Shown here: in pieces, positions 1-4,736 of the stretch
How the letters are laid out: every line of letters begins with the position of its first letter
Numbering within the stretch: the first letter of the stretch is position 1
Assembly: GCA_012842645.1 (NCBI GenBank)
Contig: DUSJ01000273.1
Coordinates: 1 to 6,707, forward strand
Direction of reading: 5' to 3'
Source of the DNA: Clostridiaceae bacterium
GTDB lineage: Bacteria > Bacillota > Clostridia > DSM-8532
Length of the DNA: 6,707 nucleotides
Made by a program: the position numbers and the translations under genes
Notes under the pieces: generated by a model
Told to the model about the DNA's origin: nothing
The model's input: only the letters and a program-made list of their open reading frames with translations
Databases searched by the model: none

Positions 1-977
1 TAGTCAATGAAAACAGCCAGCAGTATGACGATACCTTTTATGACGTACTGCCAGAAAGAGTTAACGTTCAGGAGGTTCAGCCCGTTGTTCAGAACACCGA
101 TAATCAGGCCGCCGATCAGGGTACCGCCGATCTTGCCGTAACCACCGGCCATACTGGTTCCGCCTACAACAACAGCGGCTATAGCGTCCATTTCCGCGCC
201 TTCACCTGCGGTAGGCTGCCCGGAATACATACGGGATCCAAGAACTATACCTGCCAGTCCTGCCATCAATCCCGAATAAGCGTATATCAGGAACTTGACC
301 CTGGAGACTTTTATACCGGAGAACTCGGCTGCCTGGGCATTGCCGCCGACTGCATATATGTACCGGCCCGTTTTCGTTTTGTTCATTATAAGTGCTGTCA
401 CTATAAGAACGATTATGAGGATTATCACAGGAGTAGGAACGGGACCGATGTATCCTGCGCCGAGGAATTGCCATTCTTTTGTAACGACTCTCACCGGCGA
501 ACCACCGGTATAGACATATGCCAGACCCTTGGCGATGTTCATGGTAGCCAGCGTGACGATAAACGGGGGAATGGTAGTCCTGGATATTACGACTCCGTTG
601 AACATACCGAAGACCAGTCCTACAAGGACACCTACCAGCAAAGCGACGGGCAGGGGCAGGTTATACCTGACGACCGATCCGGCTGCCAGGCACCCGGACA
701 ATGCGATGATAGAACCGACGGACAGATCGATCCCGCCCAATATGATGACCATCGTCATGCCGCAGGCAAGGAACAGGTTCGTTGATATCTGTCTCAGGAC
801 ATTGAATATATTCTTCATGGTCAGAAAAGTGTTTTTGGTGATCGGATTCAGGGATAAAAACAGGCACAGCACTATAAGGGCTATGATGATTCCCATGTTA
901 TCCCTGAACCACTGGACGGCACCATTCAGGAATAAAGCAAAGGGGCTTTTTTTATTTCTGCTTGCCACTCTGTCCAT
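1..977 (-). CDS. CUT2-type sugar ABC transporter permease, RbsC-like (C-terminus cut by window edge)
   Basis: This is the membrane channel subunit of a ribose/galactose-type ABC importer. Reading the minus strand from ATG at 977 gives 325 uninterrupted codons to the window edge. RbsC proteins are about 320-330 residues, so only a few residues are missing. The start is fixed by AGGAGG at 985-990, seven bases upstream. The product is very hydrophobic, with membrane stretches near residues 28-44, 66-80, 108-130, 182-198, 228-248, 284-303 and 312-324. The family hallmark GGIDLSVGSI lies at about 81-90. The loop GGTSMAGGYGKIGG, at about 272-285 near the C-terminus, is typical of BPD_transp_2 permeases and probably contacts the ATPase. 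The gene starts 26 bp after the ATPase stop and is surely cotranscribed with it. Family assignment is firm; the transported sugar cannot be read from this subunit. Confidence 0.93.
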   Translation of the reverse strand, partial: MDRVASRNKKSPFALFLNGAVQWFRDNMGIIIALIVLCLFLSLNPITKNTFLTMKNIFNVLRQISTNLFLACGMTMVIILGGIDLSVGSIIALSGCLAAGSVVRYNLPLPVALLVGVLVGLVFGMFNGVVISRTTIPPFIVTLATMNIAKGLAYVYTGGSPVRVVTKEWQFLGAGYIGPVPTPVIILIIVLIVTALIMNKTKTGRYIYAVGGNAQAAEFSGIKVSRVKFLIYAYSGLMAGLAGIVLGSRMYSGQPTAGEGAEMDAIAAVVVGGTSMAGGYGKIGGTLIGGLIIGVLNNGLNLLNVNSFWQYVIKGIVILLAVFID

Positions 978-1003
978 TTCATCTCCTCCTTGAATATATA
1001 AGG

Positions 1004-2488
1004 CTATTTTGCCGCAAGTTTCATAATTTTTTCCTGCGTAATCTCTTTATGCCCCAGGCATCCCGTTATCCTGCCTTCGCACATGACATAGATACGGTCG
1101 CTCATGTTGATGAGCTCAGGCATTTCTGAAGATATCATGATGATAGCCATGCCGGATTTTGCAAGGTTGTTCATGATAGCATATATTTCTGACTTGGCGC
1201 CTACATCCACGCCCCTGGTGGGTTCGTCGAGGATCAGTATCCTGGGAGATGTGGCCAGCCATCTGCCGATCATGACTTTTTGCTGGTTTCCGCCCGAAAG
1301 CTTTCCTATAGCTTGTTCCATGGACGGCGTCTTGGTCGACATCATGTCTATGTATTTCTGGGTTATGTCTTCTTCTTTCTTTCGATTGACAAAAATGCCC
1401 TTGATAAAATCTTTCAATACTTCAATCGTAGAATTGAATCTCACGCTTTGAATCAGGTACAGCCCTTCCAGCTTGCGGTCCTCGGGTACAAGGGCTATTC
1501 CATGCTTTATGGCATCAGACGGGCTTCTGATGACCACTTTTTTGCCGTCGATATAAATATTGCCGGAATATCCTTTTGTGAGGCCGAAAATGCATTTCAT
1601 CACTTCGCTTCTTCCAGCGCCCACAAGTCCGGCAAAACCGACTATTTCTCCTTTTCTGACCTCGAAGCTTACGTCTTTGACTATTTTATGGTCCGAGATG
1701 TTTTCACACTTAAGCATTACTTCTCCGTCTTCCTGGAAGTCTCTCGTGTAATAGTTCTTGAGCTCGCGGCCCACCATCATGGATATCAGTTCGTCATTGG
1801 TAGTCTCACTGACTACTCTTGTTCCTATGTATGAACCGTCCCGCATGACGGTGACCCTGTCGCATATTTCAGCCAGTTCGCTCATTCTATGTGAAATATA
1901 GATGATACCTACTCCTTTTGAGGTAAGGTTTCTCATGGTCTCGAACAGGAACTTGACTTCCTTTTCAGAAATGGAGGAGGTAGGTTCATCCATGACAAGA
2001 ATTTTCGAGTTGTATGAAATGGCCTTGATTATTTCGACCATCTGCTGCTGTGCGATTGTCAGGTCCCTGACCAGCGATTTGGCATCGATGTTGATGTCAT
2101 AGCTGTCTATTAGTTTCTGGGCCTCTTCGTGCATTTTCGTGGCATTCACCAACCCGCCCTTCATCGGTTCCCTGCCGAGGAAGATGTTTTCCGCCACGGT
2201 CATGTAAGGCACCAGGACCAGCTCCTGGTGGATGATGGAGATGCCGTTTCTCTGCGCATCCTTGACGCTTCGGATCTCGACTTTCTTACCCTCGATGAAA
2301 ATTTCACCCTGGTCAGCGGCATAGATCCCGCCCAGCACTTTTATCAGGGTAGACTTTCCTGCGCCGTTCTCACCGATGATCGCATGGACTTCGCCTGCTC
2401 TCAGTTCGAAATCTACTGCCTTGAGCGCATAAACGCCAGGAAATGTTTTGTGTATGTTTTTCATCTGCAATAAAACATTGGTGGACAA
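1004..2488 (-). CDS. CUT2-type sugar ABC transporter ATP-binding protein, RbsA/MglA-like (two ABC domains)
   Basis: This cytoplasmic subunit powers the importer by ATP hydrolysis. It is 494 residues from the chosen TTG start, against about 500 for RbsA. Domain 1 has Walker A GENGAGKST (39-47), Q-loop Gln88, the degenerate signature LTIAQQQ (143-149) and Walker B with DEPTSS (from Asp167). Domain 2 has the degenerate P-loop GLVGAGRSE usual in this family, signature LSGGNQQ (397-403) and DEPTRG (from Asp421). One degenerate and one canonical site is normal for RbsA/MglA. The TTG at 2488 is preferred because MSTNVLLQMKNIHKTFPG aligns with the first strand of RbsA; its only ribosome site is a modest AGGTGA four bases upstream. 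An in-frame ATG at 2464 and an in-frame TTG at 2569 are alternatives. The open frame upstream of 2488 crosses a stem-loop and shows no family similarity. The gene follows the binding-protein gene by 104 bp and precedes the permease by 26 bp. Confidence 0.93.
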   Translation of the reverse strand: MSTNVLLQMKNIHKTFPGVYALKAVDFELRAGEVHAIIGENGAGKSTLIKVLGGIYAADQGEIFIEGKKVEIRSVKDAQRNGISIIHQELVLVPYMTVAENIFLGREPMKGGLVNATKMHEEAQKLIDSYDINIDAKSLVRDLTIAQQQMVEIIKAISYNSKILVMDEPTSSISEKEVKFLFETMRNLTSKGVGIIYISHRMSELAEICDRVTVMRDGSYIGTRVVSETTNDELISMMVGRELKNYYTRDFQEDGEVMLKCENISDHKIVKDVSFEVRKGEIVGFAGLVGAGRSEVMKCIFGLTKGYSGNIYIDGKKVVIRSPSDAIKHGIALVPEDRKLEGLYLIQSVRFNSTIEVLKDFIKGIFVNRKKEEDITQKYIDMMSTKTPSMEQAIGKLSGGNQQKVMIGRWLATSPRILILDEPTRGVDVGAKSEIYAIMNNLAKSGMAIIMISSEMPELINMSDRIYVMCEGRITGCLGHKEITQEKIMKLAAK

Positions 2489-2496
2489 CCGATCAC
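2461..2496 (-). other. Possible 11-codon leader ORF coupled to the ATPase start
   Basis: The best ribosome binding site before the ATPase gene, AGGAGG at 2504-2509, sits seven bases ahead of a GTG at 2496 that is out of frame with the ATPase. That GTG opens an 11-codon ORF (MIGCPPMFYCR). It ends with TGA at 2461-2463, overlapping the in-frame ATG of the ATPase at 2462-2464 as ATGA. This arrangement is typical of translational coupling by termination and restart. It may instead be chance, with the site serving the TTG at 2488 at a long 15-base spacing. Nothing in the peptide suggests a function of its own. Confidence 0.3.
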
Positions 2497-2521
2497 CTGC
2501 TTTCCTCCTGGTTTTAAAGCA

Positions 2522-2572
2522 GGGCGTTGCAAAACGCCTGATATGGGTGTCCAGAGCGTTTTGCAACAACCC
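2522..2572 (-). promoter_or_regulatory. Intercistronic stem-loop between binding-protein and ATPase genes
   Basis: Two perfect 12-base inverted arms, GTTGCAAAACGC at 2526-2537 and GCGTTTTGCAAC at 2556-2567, enclose an 18-base loop. GGG (2522-2524) and CCC (2570-2572) can extend the stem after a small mismatch. In the minus-strand transcript the hairpin begins about 20 bases after the binding-protein stop. It is followed by CTGCTTTAAAACC rather than a run of T, so it is not a clean intrinsic terminator. In binding-protein-dependent ABC operons such elements commonly protect the upstream message or limit readthrough, giving more binding protein than membrane parts. That role is inferred here. 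Confidence 0.7.
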
Positions 2573-2592
2573 CCATGATTATTTTACAGTTT

Positions 2593-3642
2593 TTACTGCC
2601 AGGAATCTATCCCGTATTGATTCACGTTTTCAGATGTAATGAGGAATGTTTCAACGGGATATCTGGCGTCTACCTTTTCTCCTGCCAGGTACTTGTACAT
2701 AACTTCAACGGAGATCTTGGCTATGTTGATGGGTGACTGGGCTCCGGTTCCTTCGATGAGGGAATTTCCGCTTGCAAGCTCCTTCTTGATATCAGGAGAA
2801 CCGTCAACACCGTAAATGAGAACATCTTTCAGTCCTGCAGCGTTGGCGGCAGCAAGGGCTCCAAGGGCGGTAGGATCGTTTCCGCCGAAGATTGCAACTA
2901 CATCACTGTGAGCCTGGAGAAGGTCTTCAGCGATACCCATTGCTACTTCAAGGTTGCCCTTTGCATCCTGAACGGCAACAATATCAAATCCCTTGCCTTC
3001 TATGGCATCCCTGAATCCTCTTTCCCTGTCGTTGATTGAGTTCATGGTAGGAGAGTTAAGGATAATGAGTTTGCCGCCGTTGGGTACCTTCTTGACAAGG
3101 TCCTGGCCGCATACGAAACCTGCGTTGTAGTTGTCAGAGCCAACGTATGAGAAGCAATAAGACAGGTCAGCTACTTCTGTGTCGAAGTTAAGTATCGGTA
3201 TGCCTGCTTCCTTGAGCATATCGAGTGCTGGCAGAATACCTTCGGCCTCCGCAGGGTTCAGGAATATAGCGTCGATACCCTGGGTGATCATGTCTTCAAT
3301 CTGTGTGATCTGGCGGGTAACATCATTGGCAGGGTCGGTGGTAATCAGCTTGTCGCCTCTTGATTCGACGCCTTCACGGATGGTCTTTTCAAGGATAACA
3401 AAGAAGGGGTTGGTACCATCCATGCAGGTATAACCGAAAGTCCAACCGTCGGCCGGTCTTTCTCCGAGAGGCAGGTTCGTGTTTCCTCCTGACGGAGCGC
3501 TCGATTCCGAAGGCTTTGGAGTTGATGTGGTTGTGCCGGTATTGCCGCCGGTGGTGCCTGTGGTTCCCTGCTGGCCGCATCCGCTGAACAGCAGAACAAC
3601 ACACAATGTTGCGCATAACAGTACACTTAGAAATTTCTTCAT
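2593..3642 (-). CDS. CUT2-type sugar-binding lipoprotein, RbsB-like (Peripla_BP_4 fold)
   Basis: This extracytoplasmic solute receptor delivers ligand to the adjacent importer. It is 349 residues long. The N-terminus has a lipoprotein signal peptide: MKK, a hydrophobic stretch, then FSGC with the lipidated Cys at 22. A Thr/Gly/Ser/Pro-rich linker follows to about residue 60. ATG at 3642 has AGGAGGAGG at 3651-3659, eight bases upstream. Alignment by eye to E. coli RbsB covers the whole mature region. Conserved ligand-site residues include NPFF, the Asp of NFDTE, the Arg of DRERGF, the Asn of GGNDPTALGAL, the Asp of GVDGSPD and the Gln of GAQSP. Three RbsB sugar contacts differ: Arg90 becomes Thr, Phe164 is not matched, and Phe214 becomes Val. 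The ligand is therefore probably a pentose or relative, not certainly ribose. It is the first gene of the operon, as expected for the most abundant component. Confidence 0.92.
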   Translation of the reverse strand: MKKFLSVLLCATLCVVLLFSGCGQQGTTGTTGGNTGTTTSTPKPSESSAPSGGNTNLPLGERPADGWTFGYTCMDGTNPFFVILEKTIREGVESRGDKLITTDPANDVTRQITQIEDMITQGIDAIFLNPAEAEGILPALDMLKEAGIPILNFDTEVADLSYCFSYVGSDNYNAGFVCGQDLVKKVPNGGKLIILNSPTMNSINDRERGFRDAIEGKGFDIVAVQDAKGNLEVAMGIAEDLLQAHSDVVAIFGGNDPTALGALAAANAAGLKDVLIYGVDGSPDIKKELASGNSLIEGTGAQSPINIAKISVEVMYKYLAGEKVDARYPVETFLITSENVNQYGIDSWQ

Positions 3643-3708
3643 CCAGAATTCCTCCTCCTTATTTTGATTGGTAAGTAAATTGTATTTGAGCGGGTATTAT
3701 TTTACACC

Positions 3709-3747
3709 TGCATTATGTAATGACTATGACATTACATTTGTAATGCA
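3709..3747. promoter_or_regulatory. Tandem CATTA/TAATG palindromes, candidate operator pair
   Basis: Four copies of one half-site make two palindromes: CATTATGTAATG (3711-3722) and CATTACATTTGTAATG (3730-3745). Their centres lie 21 bp apart, two helical turns. The flanks add an outer TGCATTA (3709-3715) and TAATGCA (3741-3747) symmetry. The right palindrome contains the -10 of the predicted transporter promoter, and the left one lies just downstream of the expected start. That geometry suits a dimeric repressor binding cooperatively. I do not recognise the motif as the site of a named regulator. Confidence 0.55.
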
Positions 3748-3759
3748 TTTTTTTGAAAA
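3731..3759 (-). promoter_or_regulatory. Candidate sigma-A promoter of the transporter operon
   Basis: On the minus strand, TTTTCA (3754-3759, four of six matches to TTGACA) is followed after exactly 17 bases by TGTAAT (3731-3736, five of six matches to TATAAT). Transcription would begin near 3724, leaving a leader of about 80 bases before the lipoprotein start. A weaker alternative -10, TAAAAT, lies further downstream on the minus strand without a good -35. The spacer begins with an A-tract next to the -35. Confidence 0.55.
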
Positions 3760-3828
3760 TCTCATAGTGTTTTGTCATTGAGGCAACCCGGACAGCACAT
3801 GCTTTGGTGAAAGGGGAAGGGAGAGAGG

Positions 3829-3842
3829 ATGACAGATGTCAT
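3829..3842. promoter_or_regulatory. Perfect palindrome ATGACA-GA-TGTCAT, possible regulator site
   Basis: A perfect 6+2+6 inverted repeat, ATGACAGATGTCAT, lies in the middle of the divergent region. It is about 76 bp upstream of the predicted -35 of the phosphorylase unit and about 70 bp upstream of the transporter -35. Its half-sites differ from the CATTA/TAATG cluster, so it could serve a second regulator, for example the AraC-type response regulator encoded downstream. A single 14-bp palindrome in about 350 bp could also be chance. Confidence 0.3.
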
Positions 3843-3917
3843 TATGAGCGCGGCGAAGAATTATGTCAGCTTTTTTAAAACGGCTGTAGGTTTTAATGGA
3901 ACCGCTGCCGAGACAAT

Positions 3918-3945
3918 TTGCCGATGTTATGTTATTCTATATATT
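3918..3945 (+). promoter_or_regulatory. Candidate promoter for the purine nucleoside phosphorylase gene
   Basis: TTGCCG (3918-3923) and TATATT (3940-3945) are separated by 16 bases in an AT-rich stretch. The predicted start, near 3952, leaves a leader of about 37 bases containing the strong ribosome site AGAGGAGGG. A second TATATT occurs at 3952-3957 but lacks a matching -35. The call rests on consensus match only. Confidence 0.4.
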
Positions 3946-3988
3946 GAACTGTATATTAAGCAGTTGTCAGATCAGAGGAGGGAAATCC

Positions 3989-4699
3989 ATGAACAAAACG
4001 CCGCACATAGAAGTTGACAGGGAAGGTATCATAGCCAAGACCGTGCTTTTGCCGGGAGACCCGTTAAGAGCTAAGTTCATAGCTGAAAAGTATCTTGATG
4101 ATGTTATCCAGTTTAACAAGGTCAGGAACATGTTCGGATATACCGGTACCTACAAGGGCCGGAAAGTCTCTGTAATGGGAACGGGGATGGGAATGCCTTC
4201 CATAGGCATATATTCATATGAACTCATCCATAATTACGGGGTCGAAAACCTTATAAGAGTAGGGTCATGCGGAAGCTACCAGGAGCATGTCAGGGTCAGG
4301 GATGTGGTCATTGCCATGGCCGCTTCCACCAACTCAAACTTTGCAAGCCAGTATAATCTTCCTGGCACATTCGCGCCCACCGCATCGTGGAAGCTTCTTA
4401 GAAAGGCCGTAGAGATTGCCGGGCAGAAGAACATTGAAGTAAAGGTTGGCAATATCCTGTCCTCCGATATTTTCTATAATGCTGATCCCGACGCGTGGAA
4501 AAAGTGGGCAGGCATGGGCATACTGGCTGTGGAAATGGAAGCAGCCGCCCTGTACATGAATGCCGCGAAGGCAGGAGTAAATGCGCTTTGCATCCTGACC
4601 GTATCGGATTCTCTTGTGACCCATGAAGAAACCACGTCTGAAGAACGGGAAAAATCCTTCACACAGATGGTAGAGATAGCTTTGGAACTGGCGGAATGA
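3989..4699 (+). CDS. deoD: Purine nucleoside phosphorylase, DeoD type
   Basis: This cytoplasmic enzyme of purine salvage cleaves purine (2'-deoxy)ribonucleosides with phosphate, giving free base and (deoxy)ribose-1-phosphate. The 236 residues match E. coli DeoD along their full length. Visible family residues are His6 in TPHI, the phosphate-binding motif GDPLRAK with Arg27, Arg90 in IRVGSCG, Phe162 in DIFY, the sugar-binding VEMEAA with Glu182, Met183 and Glu184, and the base-binding Asp207 in TVSDS with its partner Arg220. The site appears intact. ATG at 3989 is preferred over an in-frame ATG at 3896: AGAGGAGGG (3974-3982) lies six bases before it and DeoD homology begins there. The gene is divergent from the transporter operon and upstream of a two-component system, which suggests ribose or nucleoside use. 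Trimeric PNP and uridine phosphorylase are poorer matches. Confidence 0.95.
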   Translation: MNKTPHIEVDREGIIAKTVLLPGDPLRAKFIAEKYLDDVIQFNKVRNMFGYTGTYKGRKVSVMGTGMGMPSIGIYSYELIHNYGVENLIRVGSCGSYQEHVRVRDVVIAMAASTNSNFASQYNLPGTFAPTASWKLLRKAVEIAGQKNIEVKVGNILSSDIFYNADPDAWKKWAGMGILAVEMEAAALYMNAAKAGVNALCILTVSDSLVTHEETTSEEREKSFTQMVEIALELAE

Positions 4700-4729
4700 G
4701 TAAGAAAAGGGACTATATTTTCACTCATT
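4695..4729 (+). promoter_or_regulatory. AT-rich stem-loop spanning the phosphorylase stop codon
   Basis: AATGAGT (4695-4701) pairs with ACTCATT (4723-4729). After a two-base bulge, GAAAA (4704-4708) pairs with TTTTC (4718-4722), enclosing a nine-base loop. The stem includes the TGA stop of the phosphorylase gene. It is AT-rich and has no following U-run, so it may guard the 3' end of the message rather than terminate transcription. The role is inferred and the pairing is of modest strength. Confidence 0.4.
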
Positions 4730-4736
4730 TCGAGTA

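Larger units (their letters stand above)
3643..3988. other. Divergent intergenic control region between transporter and phosphorylase genes
   Basis: These 346 bases separate two divergent transcription units and hold no convincing gene. From left to right they contain the binding-protein ribosome site (3651-3659), a palindrome cluster overlapping a minus-strand promoter (3709-3759), a second type of palindrome (3829-3842), a candidate plus-strand promoter (3918-3945), a weak AACTG/CAGTT inverted repeat (3947-3951 and 3961-3965), and the phosphorylase ribosome site AGAGGAGGG (3974-3982). The segment 3760-3828 holds nothing else I can name. Confidence 0.75.

Noticed and set aside
1280..1834. 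184-codon plus-strand ORF opposite the ATPase gene
   Set aside because: It is a shadow frame of a strongly conserved ABC ATPase and has no recognisable domain of its own. The same applies to the other long antisense frames at 529-993 and 4916-5290.
2489..2569. N-terminal extension of the ATPase to a TTG at 2569
   Set aside because: The added residues are encoded by the intercistronic stem-loop, show no similarity to RbsA, and have no ribosome site at the right distance.
3870..3890. Possible catabolite-control (cre) site around AAAACGGCTGTA
   Set aside because: It has about three mismatches to the cre consensus at important positions, too weak to claim.
3896..3988. N-terminal extension of the phosphorylase to an upstream in-frame ATG
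   Set aside because: The added 31 residues have no counterpart in DeoD proteins, cover the predicted promoter and ribosome site, and the ATG at 3989 has an ideal AGAGGAGGG.
3829..4017. 62-codon plus-strand ORF starting in the divergent region and running into the phosphorylase gene
   Set aside because: It overlaps the real phosphorylase start in another frame, has no recognisable domain, and its purine-rich upstream stretch lies too close to the ATG to be a good ribosome site.
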